The notes under the pieces: generated by a model | Seen by the model: only the letters and a program-made list of their open reading frames with translations | Database searches by the model: none | What the model was told of the DNA's origin: nothing | In this document: positions 54,111 through 64,000 of the stretch, piece by piece | How positions within the stretch are numbered: the stretch's first letter is position 1 | Layout of the letters: the number at the start of each line of letters is the position of its first letter | Position numbers and translations under genes: made by a program | Source: Adenanthera pavonina | Lineage: Eukaryota > Streptophyta > Magnoliopsida > Fabales > Fabaceae | NCBI GenBank assembly: GCA_026686845.1 | Contig: JAIVEN010000020.1 | Coordinates: forward strand, 6,227,501-6,291,500 | Direction: 5' to 3' | DNA: 64,000 nucleotides

Positions 54111-56289
54111 TATTTTTAAAAAATTATGATATTTTTTCTTAAAAAATTTATTTTAGCATAACTCAAAACCATTTGAGCAGCATTTTTTTTTTCAAAATCT
54201 ACTATATATAAAAACTATTAATCTATGCATGCAATGGGTGGGATGGGACAAGTGTATATTTTAACTTACATTTTTAAATTTATAAATATGAATTATCTTT
54301 TATTATATTAATGGTTAGAAAAAGAATAATCTTCTATTATTATATTCATAAAAATAATAATCCTTAAATTTTACCACTAATGTTTTTTAAGACTGTGAAT
54401 ACTATGAGCCTTTATCAATTCCATGTTCTCATCAACATTGTCACGTTCTTTATATGGCTTATTCTAGTTTTCTCAATAATCAATTAGTGAGCCATTTTCT
54501 TTTGTTGGTCTTAGGATTTTGTTTGTTATACTACTTACCATGATATTTATATAATTTTTCATTGAGTCAATTCTCTTTAATAATTTTTAATGTCTAATTG
54601 AGGAGTGGTTGTTAGAGAATAGGAGTATTTGTGTTTTACTTCTTTCTCTCCATTTATTATGTTTTGTCTTGATTTGAATATATAATGCCTTTTTGACTCG
54701 ACCTGAAGCTAGGTTAGGTGGTAAGGGTGGGATGGGGTCTGGATAGAAGTTAAGAGTTGAAACATTTCTGATGTATAAAAAAAAAAAGCCTTCTTGACAC
54801 TTGATGTCATAATTTGATTCCATGCCTTTCTTTTTTTTTTTTGTTCGTCACTTATTTTCTTTGTGGCCAAGACATATGCTAATTTGTTATCGAATACCTT
54901 GTTTTCATGTCTTTATTCTTTTCCTATTTAACTACCTAAAATAATTATCTTCTTCAAATGTTACAAGTGACGCTTAAAATTTATGAAAATTAACATGCTA
55001 AATTAGTAACAAGTGGTATTATCATATTTTTTTAATTATTTTTATCTTTAAAATTCAATTTTATTTGATTTTATAGAATGAATTTAATTTAATACAATTT
55101 AATTAATATCAATATAAAATATAAAATTCATAATTAATTTAATGCTATTAAATATTTATTCTCATTATATATATTTGTAGAAGATCATATATATTTTTTT
55201 ATATATGAGGAGAGTTTGAATACTTAACCTCTACCCATGCCCAAATATGTCAAAATAACTAGAAGATCATATACTTAATGTATTTATACATAAAATCAAC
55301 ATTTACCCAACTGATTTAATTAATTTGATATTTTCATATTTATTTTGAGTCATTATCTTAATCATTAATTTGATATTTTAAATGCAATTAATACAAATTA
55401 AATTAAATTATATATTCTAAAAATGCTAAACTTAAATAGCCCTATATTTTTATATGTATATTTTGTTATTGAATTAAGTATATTTTAATTTATAAAACAT
55501 GATTAAAAAACAATTATCTTTTCATACATATACTTTTTATAAACAATCAATCAAATCAACTATATTCAATATTAATATTGAAATTAAAAAATATAGATGA
55601 ATAATGAATAAATAGTAAAATTCATTCGACTTTACTATATTATATTGTTTGATTGTATTTTTATTTTATATATATAATGTAAAATTTGCAGCACGCTCCC
55701 ATAATTTTTAAAATTTGAATCCACAGAACTTAATAAATTTGTTGAACTGACCTACAAATTTTTTATATTATCTAACATTTTGATGGAATTCCACTAAATC
55801 CACATATATCTATATATTTTTATTATTTCTTTTATTTCCTTTTGCTTTTTCTTTTCTTTTCTATTTTCTTCGCACATTTTTTCCGAGTTTTTCAAATTGT
55901 TCTTGACGTATAATTTTACACAATACTTCTCTCCCTCAAATCCCTTACCTGTTTTTATTTTCTAGGTAAGTCCGCGGTCCCTTCACGTTGTCTACATTAA
56001 TGGAAGTAGGGATATGCATGGACAAGACCAAGTTGGAGAATAATCTGGCTTTGAGAATCATAATGGAACTATTAAAATCGAATTCACACAATGAAAAAAA
56101 AAAGTAAGCAATTTCCTCATACAACACATCAAATTCAAGGAATGAATTGCACTTTTCATGTATCGTCTCTCTGACGCTATATGCAGAATCGGAGTCAAAA
56201 CTGCATTCCAAAAAATAAAAGCTAACTATAATTTTCTCAAACACAAACTCGATTTAAGAAGACATAAAAGTTACAGCTAATTTTACTTG
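54111..56289. other. AT-rich intergenic DNA downstream of the CWF19-like gene
   Basis: No gene recognised. Poly(A)-like runs near 54779-54789 and a (T)n run near 54830 may be tails of small retroposons. The 3'UTR of the CWF19-like gene probably lies just left of 56358, but no end could be fixed. Confidence 0.35.
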
Positions 56290-56357
56290 CTACAAGAATA
56301 ATTTACAAAAATCTACATGTCACAATTAAAGTAAGAAGCACCAAAGGATAGGCACAA

Positions 56358-59300
56358 TCACCCTTCATGGAGCTGCTTTGTCCAGTCAAAGGGCTCCCAC
56401 TCTCTTGAGAAGCTGGCAACTGCTTGTTTTTGTACGTCCACTGCTTCATAACGGCGACGCCGATACATGTCTTCCTCGGCCAGATGCAGCATTCCTCTAA
56501 TGACATTAAGGCCAAGGTTGCTATTGAACTCCTTTTCATCATCAATGACATGCACAAAACCCCTGTTTAGTCCAAATTCAACGTGGAAGTAGGGGAAATG
56601 CTTGGGAATAGAATTCCGCAATCCTTTTTGACTTGTATCGATGAGCTTCTTGGCGTTGTGCTGGCTCCACTCCTCTTCAGCTTCATCAATTGCCTGTGAT
56701 AACATCAATTTAAGGAGAGTGCCAATGAGTTTAAGACTTTGACATGACAAAATATATAGTATTTAAGATTAAATTAAATATGCATATCTTGTATGAGTGT
56801 CAAACATGGTACAGCTGTTTCTGAAGTATCAGTATTTCAAAAAGACATGTATTTAGAGCCTGTTTAGTTTAGATTATAAGTGATTATGCAGCCAGTAAAC
56901 AAACGCAATCCAGATCAAAATAATCACTTATAGCCATTTAAGTGATTATTTCCATAAGCTACTTTTTCCAGCTTATGATAATCACTTTTCTCTCATAATC
57001 ACTTATTTCACTTTTTCTTCTCATTATCCATCCAATAACCACTTAAATCTTAATATCCAAACACATTTCTTTTCTCAAAATCACTTATGGGTTAAAAATA
57101 TCCAAACACAATTCACTTTTGACATAATCACTTATTTTCATAATCTATTATAAATAATCACTTATCCTCATAATCACTTATATATAATCTAATCCAAAAA
57201 CACAATTAGTGGAATAGCAAATAGATTGCAATGCTAATGGCCTAATGGCACCAACACTCTCTGGATGGAGGGAGATTGTGGGATCAAGTCCCACTGATGG
57301 CAAGTTGTCATCTTAGATGTGTGAGTTGATGAGTGGGTGGGCCTGTATTTATAGTTGTCCCCAATCTCCTGTATTTATAGTTGTCCCCGATCTCCCACAA
57401 AAAGAAAATACGAGCAACAAAAGCAACACACAAAATATAAGAGACATTTTGCCAAAAGCAATAAAATAAGAATCTCAAGTATAATCCAACTCAAGCTAAC
57501 AACAAAATATACCAGTTACAACTTACATACAAACATAATCAGATTCTACCAGCATTGAAGGGCTCTTGATATATAGCAGTATCAACTCCACTTCCAGCAA
57601 CAAATACCATAAAGAATAATGACACTCTTCAATGGCAAAGCATATTTTTCACTCTCAATGTAAACGACCAATAGAGTTGAGCATAACTCATCAATATAGG
57701 TAATAACGGAATCAGCCCTGCTGTCAATCAGAATATAAATTGTACCAGACAAAGTCAATATTTGAAATCTAACCTTCTTAAAGTATAAAGGAGCCTCTTT
57801 GGCAATATCTTGGGGTAAAGGAATGCATTCAATCATACAATGTCGGCGCTGTTGTGCCAATCCCATCACAGTTTCAAGAAAAACCACCTCCTTCTCTTGC
57901 TTTGCAAACATCATAATAAGGCATTTCTTGAAGTTCCGAATTTCAGTCCACACATTGTCATCCACAGTTCTTGTTGCTGATTCATGCTGTAAAGTAAAAG
58001 GTAGCAGATAAATACAAAATTTTAGAGTTGAAAGGTAATGTAGTAATAGTATAGTATAGTAGTACTAGTAACAATAGTAGTAATTACAGTACTGGTGCCA
58101 TTGTGCAGATCCACAAGCTCAATCAGTTCACCATTTTTCAATTTTAGTCCTTGTGAATACCATCTAATCTAAGACTCTCCTCCTTCCCCACTGTCTCTAT
58201 ATGGATACTTTGAATCTTAGGCCTAAAGCATGAATGAGAGAAAAATTCTTATCTGACAAGTTTGGGTACATATTATTCAAGTTTCCCAAAAATAAAAAAA
58301 TAGCCTTTCCATGGAAGCCTCTTCTCCCTCTCCTCCCTTTCTATTTCCCTAAAAAATAACTCCTTCCTACCAAACATAGCTTTACAAGATGACCATTTTG
58401 CTTCAAATGCACTTCATAGTTAGACAAAATTTTTCATCATACATAGAAAATTCTGTTGAGGCCATTATTTGATTATAGAATAAACTGCAGAATCCATTAT
58501 TAAGGGTATCAATACATTAGAATGTATTACAGGCAATTGCATCTAATAAAGAAGCTCATGTTGCTTTAGTTGGTTACAACAGTAAAAAGCATACTGACAT
58601 AAAAAATTAAGCTCACCTGAATGGGTAAAATGCAACAATGGCCAGGCACCACAGACTGCCACTTTGGCAACATCAGGTATGTGTAATTTGCAATTGAAAC
58701 GACAAGATGCATAGGGCGATTTGGATTTTCTAAACAAAAGAGGCAACGCTCTTGCTGTGTCAAAATCCTCTTTGCATGAGTGTTCTTTTGGTTGATCTTA
58801 TGATCATCACCATCTCTCTTCTTTCGGGTCTTTCTGCTTTCACCATCTTCAAAGTCATACTCATCATCTGCCCGACTAGAAATTTTAAATTGCTTGTTCT
58901 GCATAATCTTGCGAGCAAGATGCATATCAGCCTCATCCTCTCCTCTTTTCTGCTGAAAAGATATGCTTTGTTTGGCATATCTTATAGAAAATGAGAAGTA
59001 TCACAATATGAATCTTGAGAACTAATGGTAATTCACATGAATACAAACAGCTAGTATACAAACAAAGAACAAATATGTGGAGCCATTTTTAGGAACCTAG
59101 AAGGAAGAATAAAGAAAAAGAAAAAGGAAAAACTATAACATAACAAAAACTAGCATATGTTCTGCAACTATTCAAGAAATTGGACCTTGGCCACAAGGCA
59201 CATTAGAAGTGACTAAATCAAGCATGTACATAATTAAGGGAATTAAAAGAGAGAATTTCAAAATTAGGTGAATACCTGCTTGAACTTCCCTCAGTTCTTG

Positions 59301-62300
59301 GTCTGTTTATGTGATCTTCATTGCCCTCCCTTGAGCTCATACTCTTTGCCTCTTGCTGCTCACAAAAAATAAGACAAAAGAAAACCAGAAAATTGAGTCA
59401 AATCATTACCAAATCTAAAGGGTATGTTGCAGATGCCATCAAGACAATAAGTATTAGAAGAAGGACAAAACATAAATGGGGGAGAAAAAAGTAAAACACA
59501 AATACTCCCATTCTCTCACAACCACTCATCAAATGGACTACAGAAATTGTGAAAGAAAATTGTCCCAACAAAAAAATCATATAAACATCATGGTAAATGG
59601 TACAACAAGAGTGACAAATAAAAAAGGCTAACTGTGGAGAAAATTAGAATAGGTCTTATAAAGTAAATGGAAATGTCAAGAGATTAGGAGTCTTGGAGTT
59701 TCATTGTCTAGCAGTCTTAAAGATATTAACCCTTATCATCAACAACAGTCTGTTATGTAAATACAGGAAGGTACAAAGGCTGGTCTGGGTTTGATTTTCT
59801 TCAGTACCTAAGTTCCCCCCGTCATAATTTTGCTCTCACCTTTAATTTCAAGAAGGTAAAATTATCATCAAAGCAGTGAATAGTGAATAGATGCAAAATT
59901 GTTTGTACCTCCAAGACTTGCTGGGCAATGGGTTCACTTTGCCCAATTTTTGAAGGGCTCAGATCTGCAGGTCTAATGAATTTTTTTTTTTTGGGAAATA
60001 AAATCCAAAACCTGCCTATCATTCAAGTCCAATTCTAGCATAGATAAAAGAAAATCAGGAATACCGACATTCTAGAAGATTCAAGGCTTAGACCCTAGTT
60101 TGTTCTCACTCTCAGGGAAAAGAATAACAATAATTCAGCAAGGCATCCAGAAGTTACATTATCTTAATAGCAGAAATATTTATCCACACAAACAATTGGA
60201 GCAATCGCTGAAAAACTTTAGTGATTACTATCTTTGTACTATTTGATAAGCTAAAATGAAATGAATTAACTATAATTAAAGCCAATACAGAATATATGCA
60301 TTCTACAAACTAAACTGCAAGGGTGCACCAGGAGATTTTTTTTTTTCTTAAAAAAAAAAAATGCATGCTTAAACTGCAATATAAACAAAGTCTAGGTTAG
60401 CGGGAATATTTTTCATCTTACCAATAATTTCTCAGCTTCTTCATGCTTTCCTTTCAAACGTAGCTGCAAAGCCTTAGATGCCAACTGGTTTGCACTCATC
60501 CCATCCTTTTCATTTTGCATAAAAGAAGAAATCTTATCAGGGAGCAGGAAGAAAGTTTAAAAAAAAAAAAAAGGAGGATAAGATATTGTCCTTGGCAAAG
60601 ACACAGAAGAAACAAAAGCAACTAACAAGACAGGCCCAGACATCAAAACAATAAAAAACATATAGTTAATCAAGCCCCTTTGAATATCTGTTAAAAAGAC
60701 ATCTTTGAAATTTAAATATAAAATGAGGTGAACACTAAAGGAAGGTAATAAATTGTAATCCTGTCACAAACTAAATCTAAGGGCCTTGTAACAATGTAAG
60801 AATAAAATATTTTTCCTTACTCCAAAAAAACATTGCAAGAATCTATTACCTCCAAAAAAGCCTCTCACTCATAAAAAATTTAAAATATTGTCAGAAACTA
60901 AACCATAACAAATCACGGTTTCCTAACACCAATGTAAAAAAGAATACTTCCTACACACAAAATAACAGGTATAATAGGTGCACAAAAACACAACCTCCTT
61001 CCAGGCACTCACGTACCATTACATTCATAAGCATTCCTCAAGAACAAACTACAGATTAGGAATAAGAGAGTTGCAATGAGGAAAGGTGAGTCCGAGAAAG
61101 AATGTTATTTTTTTTTAATGTATTACCTTGAGTTTTGTTGTATGTGCATCTTGCTCTTTAATATTTGCACCTATCTCGGCAGATTTGTTAGCGCCTGATG
61201 AAAACCTTTCCACCTCGACATTTTCCGGAATACAACCATCAGAATCATTTTTCTTCTTGTAAAGAAATTCATTCATGAAACTTCCATCATTTGCAAACTT
61301 ATTCAAACTAGATGCTGCAGCAGAGATAACCCCAGCATCTTCAGCTGCAACAGCTTGATTTTTTCGCTTACGCCAAGATAAAGAATCTTGCATCCTAGGG
61401 GCCCTCATTTCACGTTGCCGGATAGATACATCCTTTAAGTAGTCCTGCCAAATTTCACTAGCCTAATTCAGTAATTTCTAAGAGAATTTATAAAATAAAT
61501 TCCATAAAATATAATGTTAATTCATTAATAAAATGAAAATTCAACCAGCAGTAATTTTATCTCAATGACATCCAACTTACCCTTTTAGTGTCCTTGCAAG
61601 GATTATTTGAATCTGGTGATTGCTCTTCAATGAGCCCTCTCCTTCTGCTTTTTATTGAGTGCAAATGAGAACGAGATGGGGCTGCTGCACGAGATGCCAA
61701 AGATGCAGTCAGACCACCAAGCGAACCCCACCTTTCTTCCACAACCTATATTTATCCAAATGCACAAAGATAATCAGTAATATTTAAAAGATGGACTGAC
61801 AAAGCATATTTAAGAGGCAGTGCACAATACCTCATCTAGCCTTCGCCCCTCTCGAGTTGCTTGCTCTTGTGCCCGCTTCAATGCTTTAAGTCTCCAGCTG
61901 GCCCCACCATCCCCAACTAGGGAAGAAGATAAAAGTTGGTCAGCACCAACTTTATCCCCATCACTATCTTCTGGGTAACCACTTCCGTTATCTCTCAGAT
62001 ATGGGTTCAATTCCTTGGGATTCACAATCTTTGTCTGAGGAGTAAAATGTATGCAAAGTAAGCAATTAAGCAAACAGACAGATTGCGGGTAAAAAAGGGC
62101 ATATTTCACACAGAAAATGTGAACATGCATTCTACTTGGATCATCAAGTATGGAAAATAAAGAATGACTCACTCCTACATCACTTGGGCCAAAAAAAATA
62201 TGGCAAATAAACCAGTAAAATTGTAGATAAGCAGAAGAATAATCAATAGCCAATAAGATATCAATTGTCCAAGAATCTCCATATATGAGTAATATCATTG

Positions 62301-63153
62301 GACAGTAAAAACTTATTCTCATGCACAATCAGGTCAAAGGCCCTAGATGTATGATGTTGAATTCCTAATAGCCAATAAGATATCAAGGTTCTACATATAT
62401 GCACTATCCTTTTTTTGTTTCAATTTATATATTGGATCAATCAGTGTTTACAAAACTTAGAGAAGTAAAATTTTATCCAACAAAGACATACCTCCTTAAC
62501 TGAGGGCTCCTCCAGTGATTTTTCAATTGGTTCTGCAGGCTTCTTATTTTCAGATTGAAGCATCCACTCTAATCCCATTTCTTTTCTTGCAATTTCCTTT
62601 CCACTTGTAGAATTTGCCACAATACTTATATCTTCCCCTTTTATATGGTTCTTTTTACTCCCATCTTTTCTTCGGGCCTTTTTAGGCCTTGTTTGTCCAT
62701 CCATATAATTGTCACTATCATCAGTGGAAGAAGAACTTTCATCTGACCAATTATCATCACTTTTCTTTTGTTTCCTCTTCTTACGCTTCTTTTTATCTTG
62801 CGAACTTTCACTTTCTGTTGTGTATGATAAAGAATCTTCACCAGACGAATACCACTTTTTCTTTCTAGAACTCTTTTTAATCTTTTCAAGACTTTCATCA
62901 TCTGAAGAATTGTATCTAGAACTCTTTCCTTTACTCTTACTCTTCTTAAATTTTTTCCTCTGATTCAAGGAAGAATTCAAGTCCTCATCCTGTACATACA
63001 GTAATGTGGGCTTTGAATTTAGACTTGCTTCACAAGAAATAAAACACAAAAATGTATAAAAACATATGATTATGCGCAATATCATAACAATGGCAGAAAT
63101 ATACTTACCTTACTGATCTGATCACGGGGAATAAACTTCACTCCAGAAAACAT
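56358..63153 (-). CDS. CWF19L2: CWF19-like protein (CwfJ family), spliceosome-associated
   Basis: An intact-looking gene of about 11 coding exons and roughly 778 residues. Exons: 63153-63109 (MFSGVKFIPRDQISK), 62989-62492, 62034-61831, 61745-61581, 61444-61127, 60505-60422, about 59964-59909, about 59351-59272, 58952-58617, 57986-57774, 56693-56358. Exons 1-6 and 9-11 join in phase with GT-AG sites; exons 7-8 do not sum to phase by eye, so one boundary or a small exon is missed. The N-terminal third is Lys/Ser/Glu-rich and disordered. CwfJ_C_1, a HIT-like fold, starts in exon 9 (QERCLFCLENPNRPMHLVVSIANYTYL, VPGHCCILPIQ) and runs through exon 10 (RRHCMIECIPLP). CwfJ_C_2 fills exon 11 (FPYFHVEFGLNRGFVHVID, NVIRGML). 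CWF19 proteins join late or intron-lariat spliceosomes and aid lariat debranching with Dbr1 in the nucleus. Confidence 0.92.
56856..57206. mobile_element. Tourist/Harbinger-like MITE in intron 10 of the CWF19-like gene
   Basis: The left end GAGCCTGTTTAGTTTAGATT, then ATAAGTGATTATG, matches the reverse complement of the right end (TTGTGTTTTTGGATTAGATT, then ATAAGTGATTATGAGG). The motif AATCACTTA and its complement recur many times inside. TTA precedes the left end and TAG follows the right, so the target duplication is imperfect. Confidence 0.6.
57236..57412 (+). mobile_element. SINE-like element in intron 10 of the CWF19-like gene
   Basis: TGGCCTAATGG (57238-57248) fits a pol III box A, and GGATCAAGTCCC (57281-57292) fits box B, about 33 bp apart as in tRNA-derived plant SINEs. 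The 3' part has the 23-bp unit TGTATTTATAGTTGTCCCC(A/G)ATCT twice in tandem (about 57344-57400). It is antisense to the host gene. No target duplication was confirmed. Confidence 0.5.
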
Positions 63154-63700
63154 TCTCCAATTAAAAATTTCTGGTATTGAATGAAATACTGCCATGAAGT
63201 GATAACGTAACATTCCAAATAAGATAACACTACTAGGCATTGAAAAGAAAAGTGAAAAAAAAATACAAAACTGTAAACTTGTAAATCAACCCAGGTAATG
63301 TAGACTAGAGAAGCAAAGCCAGCTAGAATAAAAACAAACCATAAGAAAATTCGTACTTCACGCTGAAGTTCGAAATACTAGAGCATCTATATATTACTTT
63401 ATCAAGAGCAAAATTTCACTTAAACGAGTCCTAGAATGAATTCATGTATGAAATTAAAAAGAAGAAAAAAACTAACCAGAAATAAAATTGATCTCTAGTG
63501 GCGTTGGCTCTCACGATTTCGAAAGATTACAAAATGCTGGGACCAGATTGCGAAATAGATATAAATGGCAGAAAGCAAGAGGAGACGAAGAAGTTTTAAG
63601 CCAAAGGAGGTAAACGTCGACGGAAAGACGAGGCTGAGAGCCGAGAACTAAAAGATCGAATATGGAGCAGCAGGAAAGAGAGGATTAAGGCTTCAACTCA
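63154..63700 (-). other. CWF19L2: 5'UTR exon and 5'UTR intron of the CWF19-like gene
   Basis: A 5'UTR exon of about 63700-63480 with pyrimidine-rich leader sequence ends at TTTCTG/GTTAGTTTTT near 63479. The intron runs to ATACCAG at 63171. The last 17 bases before the ATG (63154-63170) then belong to the start-codon exon. The transcription start was not located; the CpG-bearing, less AT-rich block at 63590-63730 is the likely promoter-proximal region. Confidence 0.6.
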
Positions 63701-64000
63701 ACGCTATCGAGAGGCGGTGATGAGGGGAACGTCTAACATGGTGATAAAATGGGGGTTGTATGGGGATAATTAGGTGCTAATATGGTTATTATATGTGATT
63801 TTTGCTCTTTTAACAAACGCTGATATGGTATTTACAGGTTCATGAGGATGTAATCATTTTAATTTTAATTGGCTATGTGCTTATTCAATTTTTTTTAAAA
63901 AAAATCAAATTTGAGAAAGAAAATTAATTAATTATTAAATTCAAATATCATAAAAACAAATCAAAAGTGATGTCAAAATTTAGTGATAAAGTATAATAAT
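63701..64000. other. Region upstream of the CWF19-like gene, right edge
   Basis: AT-rich sequence with no gene or clear promoter motif. It may contain the core promoter. Confidence 0.35.

Noticed and set aside
62709..62963. 84-codon plus-strand frame of Ser, Leu and Phe
   Set aside because: It is opposite the Lys/Ser/Glu-rich exon 2 of the CWF19-like gene and is a compositional shadow.
1..64000. CRISPR arrays, phage, operons or other prokaryotic systems
   Set aside because: Introns, plant retrotransposons and plant gene families show nuclear plant DNA; tandem repeats here lack spacer/repeat regularity.

Overview
This window is nuclear DNA from a flowering plant, almost certainly a eudicot. 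It has intron-bearing genes with plant-type splice sites, an LRR receptor-like protein, a DUF26-type receptor kinase, a plant UDP-glycosyltransferase, and plant lineages of LTR retrotransposons. The DNA is strongly AT-rich outside genes and retroelements. Only two protein-coding genes look intact: a single-exon UDP-glycosyltransferase (UGT89-like, 36463-37866, +) and a multi-exon CWF19/CwfJ spliceosome-associated gene (coding span 56358-63153, -). I see no rRNA, tRNA gene or CRISPR array.

Layout, left to right. 1-1180: decayed Ty3/gypsy pol fragment (-). 1350-5076: LRR receptor-like protein pseudogene (-), split by a compact LTR retrotransposon (2013-3466) with 433-bp LTRs, an initiator-Met primer site and 5-bp target duplications. 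5100-12480: gene-free, AT-rich DNA with MITEs, long foldbacks and degenerate tandem arrays. 12488-13600: cysteine-rich receptor-like kinase pseudogene (-). 14333-35842: a Tat-type Ty3/gypsy element with an antisense extra ORF. Its 5' LTR is split by a 12.2-kb Ty1/copia element (23160-35347) of SIRE/Maximus type with a long env-like third ORF. The nest ends about 620 bp upstream of the UGT start codon.

37870-48300: transposon-rich DNA. It includes a PIF/Harbinger transposase relic (43683-44510), a 2-kb foldback (44764-46834) and a Stowaway MITE inside the foldback. 48600-52750: a mosaic of duplicated pieces. Two copies of a promoter/5'UTR-like segment lie next to fragments copied from the neighbouring CWF19-like gene, and a LINE fragment abuts one of them. 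52886-53620: a long-TIR, Pack-MULE-like element, followed by tandem repeats. 56358-63700: the CWF19-like gene, with a MITE and a SINE-like unit in one intron.

The window mainly shows layered transposition (gypsy then copia; PIF then foldback then Stowaway; RLP then TRIM-like element) and local duplication of promoter and gene pieces. The two intact genes are unrelated: one would glycosylate small molecules in the cytosol, the other acts in the nucleus on spliceosome and lariat turnover. All boundaries were read by eye; no alignment or database search was run.
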